Positions 1 through 9,724 of a stretch of DNA of 13,443 bases are shown piece by piece. The translations under genes were made by a program, and so were the position numbers. Source of the stretch: an uncultured Collinsella sp. (lineage in GTDB: Bacteria > Actinomycetota > Coriobacteriia > Coriobacteriales > Coriobacteriaceae). The notes beneath the pieces were generated by a model. It was given only the letters and a program-made list of their open reading frames with translations. It ran no database searches and was not told the origin of the DNA. Position 1 is the first letter of the stretch, and every line of letters begins with the position of its first letter. The stretch covers positions 1 to 13,443 of the forward strand of contig URWM01000015.1 of NCBI GenBank assembly GCA_900551655.1, in the 5' to 3' direction.

Positions 1-48
1 CGAGATTCCTCTACGTCTCGTGGGCTCGGAGATGTGTATAAGAGACAG
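1..48. other. Nextera i7 adapter (not genomic)
   Basis: Bases 1-6 are the end of the Illumina P7 arm, 7-14 (TCCTCTAC) match the i7 index oligo I know as N712, and 15-48 are the Nextera read-2 transposase adapter ending in the Tn5 mosaic end AGATGTGTATAAGAGACAG. The same 48 bases appear as the reverse complement at the other end of the window. This is untrimmed library adapter joined to the contig, so genomic sequence begins at 49. Confidence 0.98.
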
Positions 49-77
49 GCGTGGTGGCAGGTGCCGTCAAGGGCTGA
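49..77 (+). CDS. C-terminal tail of a MalG-like sugar ABC transporter permease (partial)
   Basis: The frame beginning at base 51 reads VVAGAVKG and then TGA at 75-77. The ending AGxVKG-stop is the usual C-terminus of MalG-type permeases of the carbohydrate ABC family; E. coli MalG ends in LTAGGVKG. The gene is cut by the contig edge and only about eight residues remain. Its position 68 bp upstream of a MalK/MsmK-type ATPase on the same strand fits the usual order of binding protein, two permeases, then ATPase. What is seen is a very short tail; the identity is inferred from that motif plus context, and chance cannot be excluded. Confidence 0.5.
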
Positions 78-102
78 TGCCGTAACTGTTTTGCAAGTTT
101 CT

Positions 103-127
103 GCGGCGCCCTTCAGCGTGGCGCCGC
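103..127 (+). other. Perfect 8-bp hairpin between permease and ATPase genes
   Basis: GCGGCGCC (103-110) and GGCGCCGC (120-127) are perfect inverted copies around a 9-base loop. No T-run follows, so it does not look like an intrinsic terminator. It ends 6 bases before the ribosome binding site (AAAGG, 134-138) of the ATPase gene, so it could stabilise a processed mRNA end or tune translation. The function is inferred. Confidence 0.55.
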
Positions 128-145
128 ATATCGAAAGGTAAAGAC

Positions 146-1345
<1,200 letters not shown>

Positions 1346-1413
1346 GCCCGGTGCATCCAGGCCCTCCCTTTGGGCGACTGCGGTATTGCCATCCTTTTGC
1401 CGCGGTCACATAT

Positions 1414-1457
1414 AAGGCTCCCCTCTCGTCCGCTGGGCGGGAGGGGAGCCTTTCTTT
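1414..1457 (+). terminator. Intrinsic terminator of the sugar ABC transporter operon
   Basis: A perfect 12-bp stem, AAGGCTCCCCTC (1414-1425) with GAGGGGAGCCTT (1441-1452), closes a 15-base loop. The T-rich tail TTTCTTT (1451-1457) overlaps the foot of the stem. It lies about 70 bases past the ATPase stop codon. Confidence 0.85.
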
Positions 1458-1497
1458 ATGTAGGGGTTGCCTGTTCGTTCGCTCGTCTGCTTGTTTG

Positions 1498-1713
1498 TCT
1501 CAATCTGTAACACGAAGACCCGATTTTGATGGCCAACTGTTACAGATTGAGATATTTCGGTAGGACTGATTCCGTCTGTCTCGTTCTATAACATCTAGAG
1601 GTTTAATTCGGGTCTTACTGTTTCAGATTGAGATGATTCGGCAGAACGTTTCGATTTGTCTTGTTCTGTAACAGGTGGAGACGTTTTAGCCGAGTAGTTG
1701 TTACAGAACGAGA
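1498..1713. repeat. Array of three 55-bp palindromic units with a strict 40-bp arm period
   Basis: Six 15-base arms alternate in orientation. Unit 1 is 1498-1512 (TCTCAATCTGTAACA) with 1538-1552, a perfect inverted copy. Unit 2 is 1579-1593 with 1619-1633, degenerate. Unit 3 is 1659-1673 with 1699-1713, differing by one wobble. All three loops are exactly 25 bases and the spacers between units are 26 and 25, so arms recur every 40-41 bases. Loops are related too: AAGACCCGA-like sequence occurs in loop 1 and, inverted, in loop 2. The right-hand arms continue into a shared ATTCGG-like segment. The array lies between convergent genes, which argues against a promoter role. It looks like a diverged, amplified intergenic repeat. 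No function is known to me. Confidence 0.85.
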
Positions 1714-1751
1714 CAATTCGACGGGAACCCTCATATCCGGTCTGTCGACAT

Positions 1752-1783
1752 AAAAAGGCGGGGCCACGTTTCCGCGACCCCGC
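1752..1783 (-). terminator. Intrinsic terminator of glgP
   Basis: On the minus strand an 11-bp stem (1783-1773 with 1768-1758) contains two G-U wobble pairs that would be mismatches if read on the plus strand. It is capped by a GAAA tetraloop and followed by a T-run at 1756-1752. It starts 27 bases after the glgP stop codon. Wobbles on one strand only fix the orientation. Confidence 0.9.
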
Positions 1784-1810
1784 ATCAAGAGGATGGGTGT
1801 AGACAATGGG

Positions 1811-4078
<2,268 letters not shown>

Positions 4079-4117
4079 GTTTCCTCCTGTGGCGAGTTGA
4101 CGACATGTCAGAAATTC

Positions 4118-4159
4118 AAAAGAAGCCCGCGCGAGGGGATTGGAGTGGCCTCGCGCGGG
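4118..4159 (-). terminator. Intrinsic terminator or attenuator between malQ and glgP
   Basis: CCCGCGCGAGG (4126-4136) and CCTCGCGCGGG (4149-4159) form a perfect 11-bp stem with a 12-base loop. On the minus strand it is followed by CTTCTTTT (4125-4118), a modest T-tract. Because no glgP promoter is evident downstream, it may work as a partial terminator that lowers glgP expression relative to malQ; that is inference. Confidence 0.75.
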
Positions 4160-4207
4160 AAAAGCGGTCGCGTCCGCACGGTGGGGCGGGGTCGGGCGCG
4201 GTGGCTC

Positions 4208-5713
4208 CTATTGAGGAAGCTCGATTTCGGCTTCCGATGGGATGCGGAAGTAGGTCTCGGTCCAGCCGGTGAGCTTGTGCTCGAGTTCGCGGGTGATGGC
4301 GCCATCAAGCATGCGCCAAGTCCAGTTACCGCCCAGGGTGGCGGGGGTGTTAATGCGCGCCTCGTTGCCCAGATTGAGCAGGTCCTGCATGGTGTAGATG
4401 CAGGTATCGCTCACGCTGGCGGCGATGGTGCGGTTGAGCGCATCGGCCATGGACTCGCCTGCCTGCTGGTGGGTATACAGGGCCGCCTGCTCGCGCTGAC
4501 GCGGGGTGGCCGTTCCCTCATACCAGCCGCGTGCCGTTTCGTTGTCATGCGTTCCGACGTAGGCGACGGTGTTGGCAATGTAGTTGTGCGGCAGGTAGTA
4601 CGAGTTGGTGCCCTCAAAGGCAAACTGCAGGATCTTCATGCCAGGGAAGCCCGTGGTGTCGCGCATGTCGATGACACCAGGGGTAAGAAAGCCCAGGTCT
4701 TCGGCAATGATGGGAAGCGTGCCGAGCTTTTCCTCGAGCACCTTGAAGAGCTTGAGGCCGGGTCCCTGCGTCCACGAACCATATGACGAATCGGGAGAGG
4801 AGAACGGCACCTCCCAATAGGCCTCGAAGCCGCGGAAGTGATCCAGGCGGATGACATCGTACATGTCGAGGGCGGCGCGAATGCGGCCCTCCCACCAGGA
4901 GAAGCCGTCGGACTCCATGGCGTCCCAGTCGTAGATGGGGTTGCCCCAGTACTGGCCGGTGGCCGAGAACTGGTCGGGCGGCGTGCCGGCGACGCTCACG
5001 GGATTGCCGGCGGCGTCGATCTTAAAGAGCTCAGGCGTCGCCCACATCTCGACAGAGTCACGCGAGACATAGATGGGCAGGTCGCCGATGATGAGAATGT
5101 CGCGCTCATTGGCATAGGCCTTGAGGCGGCTCCACTGGCGATCGAAGAAGTACTGCGTCATCTGGTGGTAGAGCATGCGCGCCGGATGGTCGGCGCAGAC
5201 CTTGGCGGAAGCTTCGCCGCGGGTGCGGAGTTCCGCGGGCCACTCCCAAAACGCCTTGAGACCGCACTCCTCTTTGACGGTCATGAACTCACAGTAGGGG
5301 ATGAGCCAGTCCTCGTTGGCCTGGATAAAGTCATCGAAATCGGCCGGCTTGTCGGCGGCAAAGCGCTCAGCGGCGCGGTCGAGAATCTGACGGCGGCCGC
5401 CAAAGATAGCGCCGTAGTCGACATTGCTGGGGTCGGATCCCAGATACACGCCATCGATATCGCGCTGCTCCAGATACCCTGCCTCGATAAGCTCGGCAAA
5501 GTCAATGAAGTTAGGGTTGCCCGCGCGGGCCGAGAACGACTGGTAAGGCGAATCGCCGTAACTAGTCGTCGTAAGGGGCAGAATCTGCCAATAATGTTGT
5601 TTGCACGAGGCGAGGAAATCGACGAAGTCGTAGGCGTTCCAGCCAAAACCGCCGATTCCGTAAGGTCCGGGCAGGGATGAGACGGGCATAAGGACGCCGC
5701 TTGCACGCTCCAT
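4208..5713 (-). CDS. malQ: 4-alpha-glucanotransferase (amylomaltase), GH77
   Basis: It transfers segments of alpha-1,4-glucan between maltodextrins and releases glucose, giving GlgP longer substrates. From the chosen ATG the protein has 501 residues, the length of Thermus amylomaltase and plant DPE1 rather than the longer E. coli MalQ (694). The N-terminal block is SGVLMPVSSLPGPYGIGGFG (5-24). The catalytic carboxylates are Asp291 in RLDHFRG (nucleophile), Glu338 in IIAEDLG (acid/base) and Asp390 in GTHDNET, close to Thermus 293, 340 and 395. The reading frame stays open upstream to 5833, but that extension would run through the promoter palindrome and lacks family similarity. An in-frame GTG at 5725, with AAGAAGG only 3 bases upstream, is an alternative start. 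The operator-bearing promoter at 5799-5828 lies upstream. Confidence 0.93.
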   Translation of the reverse strand: MERASGVLMPVSSLPGPYGIGGFGWNAYDFVDFLASCKQHYWQILPLTTTSYGDSPYQSFSARAGNPNFIDFAELIEAGYLEQRDIDGVYLGSDPSNVDYGAIFGGRRQILDRAAERFAADKPADFDDFIQANEDWLIPYCEFMTVKEECGLKAFWEWPAELRTRGEASAKVCADHPARMLYHQMTQYFFDRQWSRLKAYANERDILIIGDLPIYVSRDSVEMWATPELFKIDAAGNPVSVAGTPPDQFSATGQYWGNPIYDWDAMESDGFSWWEGRIRAALDMYDVIRLDHFRGFEAYWEVPFSSPDSSYGSWTQGPGLKLFKVLEEKLGTLPIIAEDLGFLTPGVIDMRDTTGFPGMKILQFAFEGTNSYYLPHNYIANTVAYVGTHDNETARGWYEGTATPRQREQAALYTHQQAGESMADALNRTIAASVSDTCIYTMQDLLNLGNEARINTPATLGGNWTWRMLDGAITRELEHKLTGWTETYFRIPSEAEIELPQ

Positions 5714-5798
5714 GAATGCGCTCACCAACCTTCTTGTTGCGGGGTCGGCCTGCCGATGGGTGTGCAGTCCGCCTCCGATGTTCTGATTCGATACGCCT

Positions 5799-5828
5799 AT
5801 TGTAAAACATGTTGTATAAACATGTACA
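5799..5828 (-). promoter_or_regulatory. malQ promoter with a 19-bp perfect palindromic operator in the spacer
   Basis: Minus strand: a -10 box TACAAT (5804-5799) lies 18 bases after a weak -35 TGTACA (5828-5823). The spacer and part of the -35 are occupied by the palindrome ACATGTTTATACAACATGT (5825-5807), with 7-base arms around TATAC. Such a placement suits a dimeric repressor, or a MerR-like activator that works from the spacer. The galE terminator lies directly upstream, so malQ needs a promoter here. The regulator is unknown. Confidence 0.6.
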
Positions 5829-5877
5829 GGCAAGATAAAAAAGTTGGTCGATTTTCGGCGAATGGTTACATGCCATG

Positions 5878-5911
5878 AAAAAGCCCCGACCTCACAACGT
5901 GAGATCGGGGC
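5878..5911 (-). terminator. Intrinsic terminator of galE
   Basis: On the minus strand a 13-bp stem (5911-5899 with 5895-5883), with one U-G wobble and a GTT loop, is followed by five Ts (5882-5878). It begins 22 bases after the galE stop codon and separates galE from the malQ promoter. Confidence 0.9.
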
Positions 5912-5933
5912 AAGAGCGGTATGTAGGTTTTTG

Positions 5934-6995
5934 CTACTCGGCGTCGGCGAAGCCGTTGGGGTTGTGGCTCTGCCAGTTCCAGCTATCGCGGCACATATCC
6001 GCGATGTTGTACTGAGCCTTCCAGCCCATCATGCGCTCGGCCTTGGAGGCGTCGCACCAGTTGGCAGCGATGTCGCCGGCGCGGCGCTCGCGGATCACGT
6101 AGGGCAGCTCCTTGCCACAAGCCTTGGAGAAGGCGGCGACGACCTCGAGTACCGAGGTGCCGGTGCCGGTGCCCAGGTTAAAGATCTCGACGCCGGTCTT
6201 GCCGTTCATCCAGTTGAGGGCGGCAACGTGACCAGATGCCAGGTCGCACACGTGGATGTAGTCGCGAACACCGGTGCCGTCGGGGGTGGGGTAATCGTTG
6301 CCAAAGACCTGAACGGCCTCGAGCTTACCGACGGCGACCTGGGCGACGTAAGGCACCAGGTTGTTGGGGATACCCTTGGGATCCTCGCCGATCAGGCCCG
6401 ACGGATGGGCGCCGATGGGATTGAAATAACGGAGCAGCACGACGTCCCACTCGGGGTCGGCGGTGTGGACGTCCATGAGGATCTGCTCGATCATCCACTT
6501 GGTCCAACCATAGGGGTTGGTCGCGGGCTTCTTAGGATCCTCCTCGGTGACGGGCGGGTTGTCCGGGTCGCCGTAGACGGTCGAGGAGCTCGAGAAGATG
6601 ATGGACTTGCAGCCATGGTTGCGCATGACGTCGATGAGCACCAGGGTGTTCTCGATGTTGTTGTGGTAGTACTCGACGGGCTTGCTCACCGACTCGCCGA
6701 CGGCCTTAAAGCCGGCAAAGTGGATGACGCGGTCGATCTGATGGGTGTCGAAGATCTTGTTCATGGCCTCGCGGTCGAGCACGTTGGCCTCGTAGAAGGT
6801 GAGGTTCTTGGCAGCCTCTTCGCCCACGATGGTCTTGACGCGGTCGATGGCAACGGCGCTGGAGTTGGAGAGGTCATCGACGACGACAACCTGGTAGCCA
6901 CCCTCGAGCAGCTGAACGACGGTGTGCGAGCCGATAAAGCCGGCGCCGCCGGTAACGAGGACGCAGGTGTCTTTGGGGTCGAGTGCTTTGGACAT
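5934..6995 (-). CDS. galE: UDP-glucose 4-epimerase
   Basis: It interconverts UDP-galactose and UDP-glucose in the Leloir pathway using bound NAD; cytosolic, an extended short-chain dehydrogenase. From the chosen ATG there are 353 residues (E. coli GalE has 338). The NAD-binding motif GGAGFIG is 16-22, the active-site Ser/Thr segment SSSSTVYG is 135-142, and the catalytic pair is Tyr162 and Lys166 in PYGWTK. RDYIHVCDLA (244-253) and FNLGTGTGTSVLEV (272-285) are typical GalE blocks. The start is supported by AGGAG (7005-7001), 5 bases away. The frame runs open to 7058, but that adds 21 residues unlike the family and passes through the likely promoter. The gene has its own promoter and terminator. 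Besides galactose use, it can supply UDP-galactose for envelope sugars. Confidence 0.95.
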   Translation of the reverse strand: MSKALDPKDTCVLVTGGAGFIGSHTVVQLLEGGYQVVVVDDLSNSSAVAIDRVKTIVGEEAAKNLTFYEANVLDREAMNKIFDTHQIDRVIHFAGFKAVGESVSKPVEYYHNNIENTLVLIDVMRNHGCKSIIFSSSSTVYGDPDNPPVTEEDPKKPATNPYGWTKWMIEQILMDVHTADPEWDVVLLRYFNPIGAHPSGLIGEDPKGIPNNLVPYVAQVAVGKLEAVQVFGNDYPTPDGTGVRDYIHVCDLASGHVAALNWMNGKTGVEIFNLGTGTGTSVLEVVAAFSKACGKELPYVIRERRAGDIAANWCDASKAERMMGWKAQYNIADMCRDSWNWQSHNPNGFADAE

Positions 6996-7032
6996 GTAGT
7001 CTCCTATCGAATCAGGAACACTTCTTGAGGGG

Positions 7033-7060
7033 AGTATAGCGCAGCTGGGGGCGCCCAAAA
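7033..7060 (-). promoter_or_regulatory. Probable galE promoter
   Basis: Minus strand: TATACT (7038-7033) is a good -10 box. A weak -35, TTTTGG (7060-7055), lies 16 bases upstream. This would give a leader of about 30 bases before the galE start at 6995. Confidence 0.5.
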
Positions 7061-7213
7061 CACGCGGGGCAGGAAAACCAGAGGATTGATGTTAACGTAC
7101 TCATAGGGTGTTATTTGCATAATCCTTACCTTTGGTGTGGGACGTGTTTGCGAGCCGCTGACCATGCTATTCCAGCCGTTCGTGGAAATAGTTGGGACAA
7201 GCGCGATGTGCGT

Positions 7214-7242
7214 TAATATGTTTGAGTTGAGCGACATATAAA
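7214..7242 (+). promoter_or_regulatory. Possible promoter of the cell-wall hydrolase gene
   Basis: TATAAA (7237-7242) lies 17 bases after TTAATA (7214-7219). An alternative pairing is TTGGGA with TAATAT 16 bases later, ending near 7219. Either lies in the AT-rich stretch just before the ribosome binding site GGAG (7255-7258). An imperfect hairpin (7167-7191, one bulge) sits upstream and could be an operator. The choice is uncertain. Confidence 0.35.
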
Positions 7243-7263
7243 TAAGCATGTAACGGAGTACAT

Positions 7264-8469
7264 ATGTCACCGAACAACGATTCCATTTTTACGCAGGAGC
7301 TTTCGCGCCGCACTGCCCTTAAGGCTCTTTTCGGCACCGCTTCCGCGGCTGTTCTTTTTGGCCTGCCCGCCCGCGCCCATGCGGCTGAGGCCAGCCAAGA
7401 AACCACCGACAAACTGAATGCCGCCCAGGCCCAGCTCGACGAGGTCCAGGCTCAGCTCGACAGCATCGCTAATGAGTACGCGACGCTCGCCAACAAGAAT
7501 GCCCAGACCCTCAACGATATCGAAGGCGTGCAGGGTCAGATCGACGACACCCAGGAGCAGATCGACACCAAGAAGTCGGAGCTCAAGAGGAAGCGTAACG
7601 ACCTTTCCGATCGCGTGGCGGCAAGCTACAAGTCGGGCGGTACCAATATCCTGTCGTTGCTGCTCGCTTCTGGCTCGTTTGAGGAGCTCGTCGCCAACGC
7701 GCATTACGTCGAGAAGATCAACAAGAGCGACCGTGACGCCATCGAGGACATCCAGACCATCCAGAAAGAGCTCGATACACAGAAGTCCGAGCTCGAGTCG
7801 CAAAAAGCCGACTTGGAGAAGCTCAAGGACCAGCAGACTGCTCAGATGCAGGACATGCAGGCCAAGCAGCAGGAGGTCCAGACGGTTCTGAACGGCCTCT
7901 CCGACGATGTCAAGGAGCTCATGGCCCAGCGCGATTCCGAGATTCTTGCTGCCGCTCAGGCCGAGGAGGCTGCCAAGAAGGCTGCCGCTGCCGCGGCTGC
8001 CGCAAACAAGAACAATTCCTATTCGGGCGGTTCAAACTCGGGTGGAGGATCGTATGCGCCCGGAACTCCGCAACAGAATGCCGGCTCGGGCAAGCAGCAG
8101 GCCGTCGTCAACGCGTGCTACTCCACGCCTTCGCCGGGTCAGAACTGGTGCGCGGCGTGGGTTACCAATGTCTTCCGTAACGCCGGCGTTGGCTACTTTG
8201 GCGGTAACGCGTGCGATATGTTTAACGCCTGGTGCTATAGCTCCGACCGCTCGGCGCTGCAGGTGGGCATGATCGTGGCCGATTCCTCGCACAGCGGCAC
8301 GGGTGCTCCGGGCCTTATCTACGGTCATGTGGGTATCTACGTTGGCGGCGGCATCGTTATGAGCAACGAGGGTGCCATTACATCGAAGTCGCTCGATTCG
8401 TTCATTAGCTTTTATGGTACTGGCTCTGGCGTGCGCTGGGGCTGGCTTGGCGGTATTGCACTGTCGTAA
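7264..8469 (+). CDS. Secreted coiled-coil peptidoglycan hydrolase with NlpC/P60- or CHAP-like cysteine domain
   Basis: Probably cuts peptide bonds in peptidoglycan during growth or division, outside the membrane. Of 401 residues, 1-41 are a signal peptide with SRRTALK (14-20), a hydrophobic stretch (21-34) and likely AHA cleavage near 40. Two long coiled coils follow (about 42-120 and 150-228), joined by a short non-coiled segment as in PcsB and CwlO-type proteins. Then come an alanine-rich stretch (229-247) and a Gly/Ser linker (253-268). The catalytic domain (about 275-401) has the likely nucleophile Cys296 in NWCAAW and His355 in YGHVGIYVG. The spacing and motifs suit the NlpC/P60-CHAP superfamily, but I cannot choose the subfamily. 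The twin-arginine pair suggests Tat export, unusual for PcsB-like proteins. The start is supported by GGAG 5 bases upstream. Transcribed divergently from galE. Confidence 0.85.
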   Translation: MSPNNDSIFTQELSRRTALKALFGTASAAVLFGLPARAHAAEASQETTDKLNAAQAQLDEVQAQLDSIANEYATLANKNAQTLNDIEGVQGQIDDTQEQIDTKKSELKRKRNDLSDRVAASYKSGGTNILSLLLASGSFEELVANAHYVEKINKSDRDAIEDIQTIQKELDTQKSELESQKADLEKLKDQQTAQMQDMQAKQQEVQTVLNGLSDDVKELMAQRDSEILAAAQAEEAAKKAAAAAAAANKNNSYSGGSNSGGGSYAPGTPQQNAGSGKQQAVVNACYSTPSPGQNWCAAWVTNVFRNAGVGYFGGNACDMFNAWCYSSDRSALQVGMIVADSSHSGTGAPGLIYGHVGIYVGGGIVMSNEGAITSKSLDSFISFYGTGSGVRWGWLGGIALS

Positions 8470-8481
8470 CGGCGGTTTGGT

Positions 8482-8606
8482 CCGGGACAGTCCGAGAGGC
8501 ATAAGGTTGCCTGCTCGGGCAGTCCTGCTCGCACGGAGAGCACATTAAGTGCTCTCCGGCTCGTGCGGAACTCGCGATCAACCTTATGCCTCTCGGACTG
8601 TCCCGG
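8482..8606. repeat. 125-bp palindromic element with 28-bp perfect inverted arms and a nested hairpin
   Basis: Arms 8482-8509 and 8579-8606 are perfect inverted copies over 28 bases. The 69-base centre contains a second perfect hairpin, CGGAGAGCAC (8534-8543) with GTGCTCTCCG (8549-8558), and two direct copies of CCTGCTCG (8510-8517 and 8524-8531). No T-run follows, and a conventional terminator exists downstream at 8662. It begins 12 bases after the hydrolase stop codon, so it would lie in that mRNA's 3' end and fold into a long duplex. It encodes no convincing protein. It may be a MITE-like element or a structured RNA; which one is undetermined. Confidence 0.85.
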
Positions 8607-8661
8607 CCCTCTCGGGTCCTGAGCGCGACACACCGGACTGGGTTATCTGAATAAATATGGT

Positions 8662-8686
8662 GAAGGCCCCTTTCGGGGCCTTCTTT
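8662..8686 (+). terminator. Terminator between convergent hydrolase and murB genes
   Basis: GAAGGCCCC (8662-8670) and GGGGCCTTC (8675-8683) form a perfect 9-bp stem with a 4-base loop, followed by TTT and a T-rich stretch into the murB stop codon. Best read on the plus strand. On the minus strand the loop is GAAA and the following sequence is only moderately T-rich, so weaker action there is possible. Confidence 0.85.
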
Positions 8687-8687
8687 G

Positions 8688-9650
8688 TTAAAGGAATTCG
8701 CCGACTCGGTGGACTTCGGGTTCTAGGTCTACGTCGAACTGCTCTTTGACTTTGGCTTGGATGTCGCGGATGAGTTCGTCGACATCGGCGGCGGTGGCGT
8801 GGTCGGCGTTGACGATGAAGCCGCAGTGTTTTTCGCTCACCTGCGCGCCGCCGACAGCATGGCCGCGCAGGCCGGCATCCATGATGAGTTTGCCGGCAAA
8901 GTAGCCCTCGGGGCGCTTGAAGGTGGAGCCAGCGCTCGGCATGTCGAGTGGCTGTTTGTCCTCGCGGCGCTGGCGGTAGTCGTCCATGTCGGCCTTGATC
9001 ATCGCGGCGTTGCCCGGGGCGAGATTGAAGATGGCCGAAAGCACGGTAAAGCCGTCGTCAGCGATGCGGCTCTTGCGATAGCCCAGGTTAAGCTCGTCGA
9101 CATCGAACTCGATGATGTTGCCGCTGCCGCGGGTGCCGTCGTCGAGCATGCGGGCGGGCTTGTAGACGCGCACAGACTCCAGCACATCGGCCATGCAGGC
9201 GCCATAGGCGCCGGCGTTCATGTAGCAGGCGCCGCCGACCGATCCGGGGATACCCGAGATGGGCTCCATGCCGGTGAGACCGGCCTCGGCTGCCGCCGCG
9301 GCGACATCGGAAAGCAGCGCGCCGGCTGCTGCCGTAACATGCGTGCCGTCGACGGTGATGTTAGAGAGGCCTTCGCCCAGCGCCACGACGACACCGCGGA
9401 TGCCCTTGTCGCCGACGAGCAGGTCGGAGCCGTTGCCCACGATGGTGAGTGGCAGATCGCAGCGGTAGCAGGTGTCAAGCGTGGCGACGAGTCCCTGCTC
9501 GGTATCGGGCGTGACAAAGACATCGGCCGGGCCGCCGATCTTAAACGTGGTGTGCTCGCGCATGGGCTCGCTCATGAGCACGTTGTCCTCGCCGGCAACA
9601 CCGGCGAGCGCGCAGAGCAGGTCCTCGTTAAAAAAGTCATTTTCGTGCAT
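8688..9650 (-). CDS. murB: UDP-N-acetylenolpyruvoylglucosamine reductase
   Basis: Second committed step of peptidoglycan synthesis: NADPH- and FAD-dependent reduction of UDP-GlcNAc-enolpyruvate to UDP-MurNAc, in the cytosol. From the chosen ATG there are 320 residues. FAD-binding blocks are TTFKIGGPADVFV (34-46), VGNGSDLL (71-78) and GIPGSVGGACYMNAGAYG (133-150). The C-terminal domain has LGYRKS (189-194), SAGSTFKRP (239-247) with the probable catalytic Ser242, and EPEVHRVG (310-317) with the probable active-site Glu312. The reading frame stays open to 9740, but the extra 30 residues come from a palindromic repeat and the promoter region, so they are rejected. The ribosome binding site is weak (AAGGCGG, 8 to 11 bases upstream). 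The gene is convergent with the hydrolase and divergent from the lacI-type gene. Confidence 0.95.
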   Translation of the reverse strand: MHENDFFNEDLLCALAGVAGEDNVLMSEPMREHTTFKIGGPADVFVTPDTEQGLVATLDTCYRCDLPLTIVGNGSDLLVGDKGIRGVVVALGEGLSNITVDGTHVTAAAGALLSDVAAAAAEAGLTGMEPISGIPGSVGGACYMNAGAYGACMADVLESVRVYKPARMLDDGTRGSGNIIEFDVDELNLGYRKSRIADDGFTVLSAIFNLAPGNAAMIKADMDDYRQRREDKQPLDMPSAGSTFKRPEGYFAGKLIMDAGLRGHAVGGAQVSEKHCGFIVNADHATAADVDELIRDIQAKVKEQFDVDLEPEVHRVGEFL

Positions 9651-9693
9651 ACGAATATCCGCCTTATGGTGGTCGTTTTCATCAATCGAATGC

Positions 9694-9724
9694 AATATAC
9701 CCCACCCGGATGGATTTGGTGCAA
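9694..9724 (-). promoter_or_regulatory. Possible murB promoter
   Basis: Minus strand: TATATT (9699-9694) resembles a -10 box. The best -35 is TTGCAC (9724-9719), 19 bases upstream and inside the left arm of the 9716-9781 palindrome. The spacing is long, so the -35 is doubtful. Confidence 0.35.

Noticed and set aside
1..48. Perfect terminal inverted repeats that could mark a transposon or linear replicon
   Set aside because: They are Nextera adapter plus index, ending in the engineered Tn5 mosaic end.
1498..1713. CRISPR array, because of short repeats at a regular 40-bp period
   Set aside because: The repeats alternate in orientation and vary in sequence, the spacers are related to each other, and no cas gene is present.
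5714..5833. 40-residue N-terminal extension of MalQ
   Set aside because: It would translate the promoter and operator, and has no resemblance to GH77 N-termini.
5844..7028. 394-codon open frame opposite galE (and a 398-codon one opposite the ABC ATPase, 113-1309)
   Set aside because: Both are shadows of conserved genes with third-position GC bias.
8412..8633. 73-codon minus-strand open frame across the 125-bp palindrome
   Set aside because: It overlaps the hydrolase 3' end, has no ribosome binding site, and its codons simply follow the inverted repeat.
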